Shown piece after piece: positions 17,990 through 26,270 of a stretch of 64,000 bases of DNA (position 1 is the first letter of the stretch; each line of letters opens with the position of its first letter). Where the stretch lies: NCBI GenBank assembly GCA_002327865.1, contig DCUQ01000010.1, positions 117,020 through 181,019 of the forward strand. Reading direction: 5' to 3'. This DNA comes from Syntrophaceae bacterium UBA2210 (lineage in GTDB: Bacteria; Desulfobacterota; Syntrophia; Syntrophales; UBA2210). The notes under the pieces are model-generated. The model did not search any database. It saw only the letters and a list, made by a program, of their open reading frames with translations, and had not been told where the DNA came from. The translations under genes and the position numbers were made by a program.

Positions 17990-18052
17990 TCGTGCAAAAT
18001 TGATTGGAAAAGGTATGCTTCTCCGCCTTCATTTCGTGTGTAAAAACAGCAC

Positions 18053-18081
18053 TTGACATTGTAAATCGGCGGTGTTAGCTT
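18053..18081 (+). promoter_or_regulatory. Possible porin promoter and leader
   Basis: TTGACA at 18053-18058, 17 bases, TAGCTT at 18076-18081. It would give a leader of about 155 bases containing an exact tandem 11-mer (18085-18106) before the AGGAGGAGG ribosome site at about 18228. Confidence 0.5.
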
Positions 18082-18084
18082 TGT

Positions 18085-18106
18085 TCGGTATGATATCGGT
18101 ATGATA
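18085..18106. repeat. Exact tandem 11-mer in the porin leader
   Basis: TCGGTATGATA occurs twice head to tail at 18085-18095 and 18096-18106, immediately downstream of the predicted -10. It could be an operator or sRNA target, or chance duplication. Confidence 0.6.
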
Positions 18107-18243
18107 AAGGAAAAAAGGGGAAATAGACTTTAAAAAATATAAGAGAGGAGGTGCCGGAGGCGTACGCGAGCGAGGGGCAGGTTTGTTGTAAATCGTAACA
18201 TGCAAAGAACAGGGGTACATAAAGATCAGGAGGAGGAAACAAT

Positions 18244-19656
18244 ATGAAAAAACTGTTAATCGGTTTTCTGGCGTTGAGCCTGGTCGCGGTGCTTGCAATC
18301 CCCGCGGCGGCAACGGATATCGACGTAAGTGGAACCTATTATATCAGAGGCTGGTATGATGATAACAGTGCTCTGTACGAAGGCAATACGTCCAACGCCC
18401 TTTATGAGCAGCGGCTGCGTATGCAGAGCGTCTTCAAGGTCGTGGATGGATTGAAACTGACGGTGCAACTCGACGCGATGGAGCAGGTATGGGGAACAAA
18501 CACCCCTGAATCACAGGACTCGGCGGACTCCTGGGGGATCCACTACGGTATGAAAGACGATACGTATGATGGCAACGTCTCGATCGAGATGACGCGGCTG
18601 GATTTCGTGACGAAGCTGGGTCTCATCAGCGCGGGGTACTGGGATACCAACGTCTGGGGATGCGAATTCGGAGATAACTCTTTCAAGGTCGGACGTGTCC
18701 AGTGGACGGTCCCGATAGGTGAGAAATTCTACGTGATAGCAGGCCTGGAAAAGGACTATGAAGGCGACGCCAAGAGTTGGCCAGGGGATGATCGTTACTC
18801 AGATCGCGACAACGACGCCTACATTCTTGCCGGTATCTACAGAGGCGAAAAGGTAGAAGCAGGACTTTTATGGAAATATGTAAGAGTCGCTGCCATGAGA
18901 GATTATGGATACTATATAGGCCCTCCGTACTACTATGCCTCTATCACAGGAGAGCTCAATGTTCTTTCCCCATATTTCAAGGCAACGTTCGACCCCTTCT
19001 ATGTCGAGGGACAGCTCTACTGGGCAGACGGAACCATATCGTTTGAAGACTTGTTCGCAGGACAGCCTGATGTGGATGCAGAAGGGTTGAGCTGGTACCT
19101 GATGGGCAAATTCTCCTTCGGTTCCGCATACATAGGTGGTCTAGTTGCCTACTCGCAGGGGGATGACCCGAACACGAGCAGTGCAGAAGGATACGCCGTC
19201 AATGGCGGGTGGGACTGGAATCCCTGCCTTATCCTCTGGAACGACGACTTCAACTACAAGGCCTACGGCACCTTGGGGCATAATCCCTATGCCCTAACCG
19301 ACGGCCAGATGAGAAACGCCCAGATATACCAGATCTTCGCCGGGTGGAACCCGATGGAGGATCTCGCGCTCAGAGCATCTTACACTGTCGCGTTCGCCGA
19401 TCAGGACATGATCGGGTATCCAGGATATGGCGTCATGCAGGTTGACGACGACTACGGAAGCGAACTGGACATCACCGCCAATTACAAGATCTACGCCAAT
19501 CTCGACTATATGATCGGGTTAGCCTATTTCTGGGCGGGCGACTTTTACAAAGGTGACACGGTGTTAGGACCTATCTACGGCGAAGGCGAAGCAGATTACG
19601 ATCCCGAGGTGTCCAATACCTATCTCCTCGTGCACAAACTGACACTGAGCTTCTAA
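18244..19656 (+). CDS. Outer-membrane porin-like beta-barrel protein
   Basis: A 470-residue exported protein with a textbook signal peptide (MKKLLIGFLALSLVAVLAIP, cleaved near AAATDID). The mature part is rich in alternating aromatic/polar strands and Gly, has no long hydrophobic helices, and ends in KLTLSF with the C-terminal Phe needed for BAM assembly. It is therefore a beta-barrel, probably a general or anion porin of the kind abundant in Desulfobacterota. A strong ribosome site (AGGAGGAGG) and a strong terminator suggest high expression. Substrate specificity cannot be read from the sequence. Confidence 0.83.
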   Translation: MKKLLIGFLALSLVAVLAIPAAATDIDVSGTYYIRGWYDDNSALYEGNTSNALYEQRLRMQSVFKVVDGLKLTVQLDAMEQVWGTNTPESQDSADSWGIHYGMKDDTYDGNVSIEMTRLDFVTKLGLISAGYWDTNVWGCEFGDNSFKVGRVQWTVPIGEKFYVIAGLEKDYEGDAKSWPGDDRYSDRDNDAYILAGIYRGEKVEAGLLWKYVRVAAMRDYGYYIGPPYYYASITGELNVLSPYFKATFDPFYVEGQLYWADGTISFEDLFAGQPDVDAEGLSWYLMGKFSFGSAYIGGLVAYSQGDDPNTSSAEGYAVNGGWDWNPCLILWNDDFNYKAYGTLGHNPYALTDGQMRNAQIYQIFAGWNPMEDLALRASYTVAFADQDMIGYPGYGVMQVDDDYGSELDITANYKIYANLDYMIGLAYFWAGDFYKGDTVLGPIYGEGEADYDPEVSNTYLLVHKLTLSF

Positions 19657-19687
19657 AAAACGATGGTTTATATCACAGGTAAGTCCA

Positions 19688-19722
19688 GGGCCCCGGGTAT
19701 TTTGCTTCGGGGCCCTTTTTTA
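19688..19722 (+). terminator. Terminator of the porin gene
   Basis: GGGCCCCG at 19688-19695, a 12-base loop, CGGGGCCC at 19708-19715, then TTTTTTAT. It is a classic intrinsic terminator. A second hairpin, ATCCGCCG/CGGCGGAT at 19722-19740, follows directly. Confidence 0.92.
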
Positions 19723-19780
19723 TCCGCCGTTTCGGCGGATCACACAAATATACCCCGAAATCCGAAAGGAGACGTTACAG

Positions 19781-21457
19781 ATAGACAGGATCCACGGCAA
19801 TACCACCGGCCTTAAGGCGGGCGAGATAAGGGAACTCCAGCGATTCTACGGAAGGAGAATTCCTCCGGAAAGGATTATCACACACGAATTAGCGAGGGGG
19901 CTTTCCGACATCTCGCGCCGTCTGAACCGGCAGGTCGGAATCATAGTCAGTCGGCGGGGGGAAGTTCTGTACGTGATTATCGGGGATCACCGTCAGATAG
20001 TTATCCCGGATCTCGGGGCGATCAGGTCATCCTCCGCGCGCCTAAGGGGGCTGCGCCTCATCCATACCCATCTCGACGGAGAACGGCTTACGGGCGACGA
20101 TCTGACCGACCTCGCGCTTCTGAGGCTCGACATGGTTTCGGCCATCGAGGTCGGCGAAAACGGCTTACCGGGAATGATGCATTCGGCGCACCTTATCCCC
20201 GAAAATCCCGGCGGCGACTACTGGCTCCTGATGGAGCCCGCTTACGTCTCCGAAACGGATCTGAACTTCCTCGCGTTCATACAGGCTCTAGATGAACAGT
20301 TCGCACGAAGACAGGGCGTCAGAAAGGTGGATTCAACCGAACGGGCCATTCTGATACGCGTGGAGATCGATCCCCTGTTCGACAGCGAGGGATCCATTGC
20401 CGAATTGAAAGAACTCGCGAGATCAACCGGCGTAGCGGTATTCGATTCCATAATACAGCACCGTCACCAGTATGATCCCCGTTATCTCATGGGAAAAGGA
20501 AAACTTTCGGATATCGTGATACGAGCCCTTCAGATCGGCGCCAACCTCTTGATCTTCGACCACGAGCTCTCACCGGCCCAGGTACGATCCATCGCCGATT
20601 TCACCGAGCTGAAGGTGATCGACCGTTCTCAACTGATCCTGGATATTTTCGCGCGACGCGCCCACAGCCGCGAGGGAAAGATACAGGTCGAACTGGCCCA
20701 GCTGCAATATCTCCTCCCTCGGCTCGCCACGAAGAATACCGCCATGTCACGTCTTACGGGAGGAATCGGCGGAACCGGTCCGGGAGAGACAAAGCTCGAG
20801 ATCAACAGGCGCCGGGTGAGAGAACGGATCGGCCGCCTGGAACGGGAGTTGAAAAGCATACAGAAAGGGAGAAGCCAGCGAAGACGGCTAAGACAAAAAA
20901 AGGCCCTCCCCGTCATTTCCATCATCGGCTATACCAATACGGGAAAATCCACACTACTCAACACGCTTACCAGGAGCAGTGTCCTGACCGAGAATCTCCT
21001 CTTTGCAACACTCGATCCGAAGAGTTCAAGGCTCCGTTTCCCGCGTGAACGGGAAGCGATCATTACCGATACGGTAGGCTTTATCAGGAATCTTCCCAGG
21101 GAACTCGCCGCCGCCTTCCGCGCGACGCTCGAGGAACTGGACGAGGCAGACCTGCTGCTTCATGTAATCGACGTGAGCAATCCGGGTTTTGAGGAGCAGA
21201 TTCTGGCCGTGGAAAGAATATTGGAAGATCTCGATCTGAACAGAAAGAAGTGCATACGCGTATTCAACAAGGTCGATATCTTTCCGGACAGCGGCGTTCT
21301 CGACAATCTTTGCCGCCGGTTCGACGCGATTCCCATATCCGCACTGAATCCCGAAACCCTCCACCCGCTGCTCGAACGGCTGGAATCGAGCCTCTACCGG
21401 TGCCGGCAGGATCACAACGCTCTTCCCGGATCGAATCCAGATATTACTAAACATTAA
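19781..21457 (+). CDS. hflX: GTPase HflX with probable AUA start
   Basis: A ribosome-associated GTPase that splits stalled or stress-damaged ribosomes. The GTPase motifs are GYTNTGKST (about residue 382), DTVGFIRNLP and NKVD. The HflX domain carries GKGKLSDIV, FDHELSPAQ and GGIGGTGPGETKLE. The conserved N-terminus (DRIHGNTTGLKAGEI, then FYGRRIPPERI) lies in frame upstream of the first ordinary start (GTG 19973). There is no ATG, GTG or TTG in frame between the porin terminator and that GTG. The only well-placed initiation site is ATA at 19781, nine bases after AAAGGAG, giving 558 residues. Starting at 19973 would delete 64 conserved residues and has no ribosome site. The start call is inference; the gene call is firm. 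Confidence 0.9.
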   Translation: MDRIHGNTTGLKAGEIRELQRFYGRRIPPERIITHELARGLSDISRRLNRQVGIIVSRRGEVLYVIIGDHRQIVIPDLGAIRSSSARLRGLRLIHTHLDGERLTGDDLTDLALLRLDMVSAIEVGENGLPGMMHSAHLIPENPGGDYWLLMEPAYVSETDLNFLAFIQALDEQFARRQGVRKVDSTERAILIRVEIDPLFDSEGSIAELKELARSTGVAVFDSIIQHRHQYDPRYLMGKGKLSDIVIRALQIGANLLIFDHELSPAQVRSIADFTELKVIDRSQLILDIFARRAHSREGKIQVELAQLQYLLPRLATKNTAMSRLTGGIGGTGPGETKLEINRRRVRERIGRLERELKSIQKGRSQRRRLRQKKALPVISIIGYTNTGKSTLLNTLTRSSVLTENLLFATLDPKSSRLRFPREREAIITDTVGFIRNLPRELAAAFRATLEELDEADLLLHVIDVSNPGFEEQILAVERILEDLDLNRKKCIRVFNKVDIFPDSGVLDNLCRRFDAIPISALNPETLHPLLERLESSLYRCRQDHNALPGSNPDITKH

Positions 21458-21578
21458 AGGCCACTGCAAAAGTGTGTACGTTCCGTGGCCGCATCTTGTT
21501 TCATTCCGGCGTATGCTTGTGTCTGATTTTCTGGTATAGTCGTTAAATATTTTACACTAAAGCGTCGGAGGTACTCAA

Positions 21579-22412
21579 TTGATCGATTTCTGGCAGCATA
21601 TTCCCGAACACATCAATCCGGTGTTTCTGGAGGCGGGGTCGTTTCAGCTTCGCTACTACGGCCTCATGTATCTCATCGCTTTTTTTACTATCTATTTTCT
21701 CGTCATCTACCGGATACATGACGAGAACATCGGCTACTCGAAGGAAACCATCCAGGACGGCTTCGTATGGGCCATAGCGGGACTGCTGATAGGTGCACGC
21801 CTGGGATATGTCGTTTTCTATAACCCCGGATACTACGCGGCGCATCCTCTTGCAGTTATTCTTCCCTTTGACCTGTCCGAAGGGTTCCGGTTCGTCGGAA
21901 TCAGCGGCATGTCGTACCACGGAGGTCTCGCAGGCATTATTCTCGCTGCTTTATGGTTCTGCAGACGTCGTTCCATACATTTCCTTCAGTTAGCGGACCT
22001 GTTCTGCCCCGCGATACCACTCGGCTATACATTCGGGCGAATAGGCAATTTCCTGAATGGTGAACTGTACGGACGCGCAACGGATGTGTGGTGGGGCATG
22101 TATTTCCCGCTTGATCCTCTTTCAAGGCTTCGTCATCCTTCCCAGTTGTACGAGGCATTTTTCGAAGGCGTATTTCTATTCGTGATACTCTGGAGCATAA
22201 GAAAAAAAGGATGGTTTGACGGTTCCCTGCTATGTATATATCTTGTCGGTTATGGGACTGTTCGCTTTTGTATTGAATTTTTCAGACAACCGGATCCCCA
22301 GATAGGTCTTTTCGGGGGATTAATCAGTATGGGGCAGTTACTCTGTCTCGCAATGATCGGCGCAGGCATCACCATTATGTTTGTAGAAAGACGAAAGGGG
22401 AAAACCGCATGA
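21579..22412 (+). CDS. lgt: Prolipoprotein diacylglyceryl transferase
   Basis: A 277-residue inner-membrane enzyme that moves diacylglycerol from phosphatidylglycerol to the lipobox Cys of prolipoproteins. About seven hydrophobic helices are visible. Signature segments are GARLGYVVFYNP, SYHGGLAGI, GRIGNFLNGELYGR (the Lgt signature) and RHPSQLYEAFFEG. The start is TTG 21579 with GGAGG eight bases upstream; no nearby ATG would keep the N-terminal helix. The stop overlaps the next gene's ATG by 4 bases (ATGA), so the flavoenzyme downstream is probably translationally coupled. A promoter is not obvious in the 120 bases after hflX. Confidence 0.95.
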   Translation: MIDFWQHIPEHINPVFLEAGSFQLRYYGLMYLIAFFTIYFLVIYRIHDENIGYSKETIQDGFVWAIAGLLIGARLGYVVFYNPGYYAAHPLAVILPFDLSEGFRFVGISGMSYHGGLAGIILAALWFCRRRSIHFLQLADLFCPAIPLGYTFGRIGNFLNGELYGRATDVWWGMYFPLDPLSRLRHPSQLYEAFFEGVFLFVILWSIRKKGWFDGSLLCIYLVGYGTVRFCIEFFRQPDPQIGLFGGLISMGQLLCLAMIGAGITIMFVERRKGKTA

Positions 22413-23740
22413 ACAGGAAACTGGTTGTAATCGGAGGCGGCGCGGGAGGACCTTCCGCCGCCGCAGAGGCGAAAAGAAGAGATCCATCCCTGGATGTAAC
22501 GATGCTGGAGATGGGCGAATTCGTTTCATACGCCGCCTGACCCGTTCCCTATTACATCGGCGATGTAATCAGGGATTCAAAGAAACTGATTGCCAGAACT
22601 CCCGAAAAATTTGAAGAAACGGGTATAAAGGTGAGACTTAATACGCGCGTTGAGGGTATCGAACCCGACAGAGGCGAGGTTCTTCTGGCGCACGGGGAAC
22701 GGCTGTCGTACGATGCCCTCGTAATCGGAACCGGCGCCGAGGCATCCCTGCCAGATATACCCGGGACAGCGCAGGATGGAGTATTTACCCTGAAAAACCT
22801 GCGGGACGGCATCAATATCAAGGAATATATAAAAAGGAACCGTTGCCGCAGAGCACTGATCGTGGGGGCCGGGTTTATCGCGATGGAGATGAGTGAGGCG
22901 TTGAGAAATCTCGATCTCGAGACCGCCATAGTGTACAGGGGGGAACTTCCGGTCAAGAAGTGGGACCCGGTATTCTCAGGCGTAGTGCTGGAAGAGCTTA
23001 CGAAAAACGGGGTGTCATTTATCGCCCGTAAATCACCGGTTGCCGTCGAGAGAGACTCACAGGGACTGCGGCTGCTTACCGACGAAGGAAAATTCGAGGC
23101 TGATATTATAATATTCGCCCTGGGCGTAAAACCCGATACGGGGCTGGCGAGCGAAGCGGGTCTCGCTACAGGCAAATCAGGCGCCATCAAGGTGGACTCA
23201 TCTCAACATACATCACGCGAGGAGATATTTGCCGTCGGCGACTGTTGCGAATCATATCACCGGGTAAGCCGGAAGTGGACACATATACCCCTGGGAGATA
23301 TGGCAAACAAACAGGGACGGGTTGCCGGTCGTAATATCGCGGGGTATTCCCTCGTGTTCCCGGGGGTTGTAGGCGCTCAGTCTTTCAAGGTATTTAACCT
23401 GGAAGTTGCCATGACCGGTCTCGACGAGAAAGGAGCGGAAGCGAGCGGATATTCTCCCGCCGGCACCATAATCTGGGGAAGTCCCGTGGCCGCATCCATG
23501 AACAGGGGAGAGAAACTGGGACTCAAGTTAATCGCCGACAGGGTTTCCGGAACTCTGCTGGGCGCTCAGGCGGTGGGACAGAGCGGGGCGGTAAGCCGTG
23601 TCAATATTTTGTCCGCATGCCTGTGGTCCGGTATGGGACTTGACGAAATAGGGTACATGGATTTTGCATACAGTCCGCCATTCAGCGGGGCATGGGATAT
23701 GATTCATACGGCCGCACAAGTCCTGGAGAAAAAATTGTGA
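22409..23740 (+). CDS. Selenocysteine-containing CoA-disulfide reductase-like FAD/NAD(P) oxidoreductase
   Basis: A 443-residue flavin disulfide-reductase-family protein read through an in-frame TGA at 22538-22540 (codon 44). The context is FVSYAA-U-PVPYYIGD. In CoA-disulfide reductases and NADH oxidases this is exactly where the single redox Cys lies (SYAxCGLPYYIG pattern), so TGA most simply encodes Sec. FAD-binding GGGAGGPSAA is at residues 9-18, the NAD(P)-binding VGAGFIAMEM near 151, and the second FAD motif EEIFAVGDCCE near 270. The dimerisation domain follows; there is no rhodanese domain. A SECIS-like hairpin follows the TGA. ATG 22409 overlaps lgt. It probably reduces CoA-disulfide, polysulfide or another thiol substrate; the substrate is unknown. 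Automated callers would start at GTG 22631 and lose the FAD site. Confidence 0.88.
22541..22574 (+). promoter_or_regulatory. SECIS-like hairpin downstream of the in-frame UGA
   Basis: CCCT (22547-22550) plus ATTACATC (22551-22558) pair with GATGTAAT (22562-22569) and AGGG (22571-22574), leaving one bulged C at 22570 and an apical loop GGC (22559-22561). The loop lies 18 bases after the UGA and begins with G. These fit the known geometry of bacterial SECIS elements read by SelB. Confidence 0.8.
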
Positions 23741-23861
23741 CGGACCCCGGGAAAAAGGAACGGATGGCTTCAGGTTAAGGATCGTAAGCCCTCATCATTA
23801 TAACCATGATCAGCAATCAATCTACCCGGCAGTTACAAGTTATGAAACAGTTACGGCGAAG

Positions 23862-25094
23862 GTGCTACAGAGAGTGAATTTCATATTGAAACCGGGAGTT
23901 ACAACCCCGCAAGACAGTAATTGCCGCCTGGTATGGAGGATCGGGATTGCCACGTTGTGCAGATTTCTTCTCAACACGGCCAAGCGATTCCCCTACCCTT
24001 TTGCACCCATGTTAGGGCGCGGCATGGGAGTCCCACTGGAAGCGGTTACCTCAATGATTGCCGTCAGTCAGACAACTGGTATCCTGAGTCCCCTTTTCGG
24101 CCCTGCAGGTGATAAATGGGGTTACAGACGCATCCTGCTTGCGGGTATGGGAATGCTGGCGGGAGGAATGCTGGTTGCCGGTTTTCTGCCATTCTATGTC
24201 GTTGTAATGGTCGGCCTGTTTATAGCGGGTCTCGGAAAGGCCGCCTTCGAGCCTGCGATACAGGCGTATGTCGGACAGCGGGTTCCCTTCAACAGGCGTG
24301 GAATGGTAATCGGAATAATGGAGACCGCCTGGGCGGGGAGTTCATTGATAGGAATACCCCTCACGGGTCTCTTCATAGCGCACCTGGGATGGCGATCCCC
24401 TTTCTTCATGCTCGGAGGGATGGGCCTCGCAGGAATGGCTGCCATTGTTCTCCTCTTTCCGGATGGACTCGGCAAATCGGTTCATGGCACCGGGCATCCC
24501 GGTTATTGGCACGTGTTGCGACAGTTGAAACGAGAGAAAGCCGTCCCGAAGATACTTGGATTCGCGTTTTTCATCAGCGCCGCCAATGACAATTTCTTCG
24601 TCGTGTACGGAGCCTGGCTGGAAAAAGCTTTCCACCTGGACATCGTAACCCTGGGAATGACAACGACCGTTATCGGCCTTGCCGAGTTATCGGGAGAGGG
24701 GTTGACGGTTTTCCTGGCCGACCGCTTAGGCCTTAAACGATCCGCGATTACAGGTTTGCTATTGTCGGTTATCGGTTACATGGCCCTTCCTTTTTCCGAA
24801 AAAACATTTTTTTCATCCATGGTTATCTTGTTCCTGGTTTTTATCGCCGTCGAGTTTTCCATTGTTTCTTTTCTATCCCTTTGCACTGAAATTCTGCCCG
24901 GCGCCCGCGCGACGATGATGTCCGGCGTACTGGCGGCGGCCGGTATCGGACGTGTTACAGGGGCGTTGATCGGGGGACCCGTATGGATAGCCGGAGGCAT
25001 ATGGGCTGTAGGTTACGTTTCGGCCGTTATCAGCATCCTTGCTATGGTATCCCTGTTGTGGGGTTTACATGACTGGTTACCTGAAAAACATTGA
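23862..25094 (+). CDS. MFS transporter
   Basis: A 410-residue major-facilitator protein with about twelve hydrophobic helices. The loop 2-3 motif GPAGDKWGYRR (a variant of GxxxDRxGRR) is clear near residue 83. The N-terminal stretch CRFLLNTAKRFPYPFAPMLGR is characteristic of a small group seen in Desulfobacterota. The start is uncertain: GTG 23862 or GTG 23874, both with only modest purine-rich upstream sequence. It lies 121 bases after the selenoprotein gene. The substrate cannot be inferred; drug or metabolite efflux is typical of its relatives. Confidence 0.8.
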   Translation: MLQRVNFILKPGVTTPQDSNCRLVWRIGIATLCRFLLNTAKRFPYPFAPMLGRGMGVPLEAVTSMIAVSQTTGILSPLFGPAGDKWGYRRILLAGMGMLAGGMLVAGFLPFYVVVMVGLFIAGLGKAAFEPAIQAYVGQRVPFNRRGMVIGIMETAWAGSSLIGIPLTGLFIAHLGWRSPFFMLGGMGLAGMAAIVLLFPDGLGKSVHGTGHPGYWHVLRQLKREKAVPKILGFAFFISAANDNFFVVYGAWLEKAFHLDIVTLGMTTTVIGLAELSGEGLTVFLADRLGLKRSAITGLLLSVIGYMALPFSEKTFFSSMVILFLVFIAVEFSIVSFLSLCTEILPGARATMMSGVLAAAGIGRVTGALIGGPVWIAGGIWAVGYVSAVISILAMVSLLWGLHDWLPEKH

Positions 25095-25119
25095 CAACGA
25101 ACTGCAAATATTTTATGAC
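25091..25119 (+). promoter_or_regulatory. Promoter of the TAXI-TRAP operon
   Basis: TTGACA at 25091-25096, 17 bases, TATGAC at 25114-25119. The -35 overlaps the end of the MFS gene. The spacing to ATG 25185 is about 65 bases. Confidence 0.7.
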
Positions 25120-25184
25120 TCAAAAATATCCACCCTGTTTAAAAGAAGTGTCCTGCAATAAAACTATCTGAAGGGAGAGGTGTT

Positions 25185-26210
25185 ATGTCTAAAAAGAAAA
25201 ATCTTTTACTGTTTGTTCTGCTTATCGCCGCTTTTTCAATGAGTTTTATCAGCCCGGCATTTGCAGCAAAGAAGAGTTTCTTTGCGATCGTCACGGGCGG
25301 CACAGGGGGAACGTATTATCCCCTGGGTGGAGTCCTGGCACAGGCTTTGTCCAACAAGATTCCCGACCTTATTGTTACCGCTCAGTCAGGTAACGCATCC
25401 GTGGCAAACTGTAACCTCATAAAGAATCATCAGGTCGAATCCGGGTTCGTCCAGAACAACGTTGCCTATGCGGCATATAACGGGGTCGCCCAGTTTGAGG
25501 GAAAACCCGTTAAAAACCTGAGAGCCATCGCCTCTCTTTACCCTGAAACAATTCAGATTGTTGCCAGAGAGGGTTCCGGCATAAAAAGCGTCAATGACCT
25601 GAAGGGTAAACGATTGGTCCCCGGTGACAGAGGAAGCGGTACCGAAGTGGATTGCAAGGCTGTTCTTTCAGGTATAGGCCTTACCTATGATGATTTCTCC
25701 AACGTGGACTGGCTCAGCTTTTCCGGCGCCGGCCAGCGATTAAAAGACAGACAGGCCGACGTGGCGTTCGTTACTGCTGGATGGCCCACGGCAGCAATAA
25801 CAGAACTGGCCACAACGTCAAACATTACACTCGTTCCGCTTGATGATGCAACAATAGCAAAGATTATCAAGGAATATCCCTTCTATTCCAAGGTTATCAT
25901 ACCCGCGGGGACTTACAGCGGAGTGGATGTCGACGTTCCGGCCATAACCACTATGGCCCAGTGGGTAGTCGATGCAGCTGTTCCGGAAGAGGTAGTTTAC
26001 AGCCTTACCAAGGCACTCTGGGATAAGGGATCTTTCGTCCTGCGGAAAAACGGAGGAGAAGCCGACGAAGCGCCGAGTGGAGCCGAACTTATGGCAAATG
26101 CCCATGTAAAAGGTAAAGACGTTACCCTTAATACAGCGCTTGATGGGGTTGCGATTCCTCTTCATGCGGGCGCAGCTAAGTTCTACAGAGAGAAAGGGCT
26201 GATTAAATAG
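25185..26210 (+). CDS. TAXI-family TRAP transporter solute-binding protein
   Basis: A 341-residue periplasmic binding protein. A signal peptide (about residues 1-27, ending SPAFAA) is followed by FAIVTGGTGGTYYPLGG, the TAXI-family hallmark glycine-rich segment, and NLKGKRLVPGDRGSGTE-like hinge sequence. Relatives bind glutamate, 2-oxoglutarate or other carboxylates. The ribosome site GGGAGAGG is strong. A hairpin with a T-run separates it from the permease genes, so it is probably made in excess of the membrane parts, as usual for binding proteins. The ligand is unknown; the amino-acid-modifying enzymes downstream suggest an amino acid or keto acid. Confidence 0.92.
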   Translation: MSKKKNLLLFVLLIAAFSMSFISPAFAAKKSFFAIVTGGTGGTYYPLGGVLAQALSNKIPDLIVTAQSGNASVANCNLIKNHQVESGFVQNNVAYAAYNGVAQFEGKPVKNLRAIASLYPETIQIVAREGSGIKSVNDLKGKRLVPGDRGSGTEVDCKAVLSGIGLTYDDFSNVDWLSFSGAGQRLKDRQADVAFVTAGWPTAAITELATTSNITLVPLDDATIAKIIKEYPFYSKVIIPAGTYSGVDVDVPAITTMAQWVVDAAVPEEVVYSLTKALWDKGSFVLRKNGGEADEAPSGAELMANAHVKGKDVTLNTALDGVAIPLHAGAAKFYREKGLIK

Positions 26211-26240
26211 TTAGAAAGTTGATCTGTTCAGGAGATGACC

Positions 26241-26270
26241 GGGCACCGGAAAACCGGTGCCCGGTTTTTA
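26241..26270 (+). terminator. Terminator/attenuator after the binding-protein gene
   Basis: GGGCACCGG at 26241-26249, loop AAAA, CCGGTGCCC at 26254-26262, then GGTTTTTA. The T-run abuts the preferred DUF1850 ATG at 26270. It probably gives partial termination inside the operon. Confidence 0.8.

Noticed and set aside
18029..18313. Minus-strand frame over the porin leader and signal peptide
   Set aside because: It is antisense to a strongly supported start region and composed of low-complexity Pro/Leu residues.
19973..21457. hflX starting at GTG 19973
   Set aside because: It has no ribosome site and loses 64 conserved residues.
22631..23740. Flavoprotein gene starting at GTG 22631
   Set aside because: It would lack the FAD-binding N-terminus, which is present in frame upstream and interrupted only by a TGA at the redox-Cys position.
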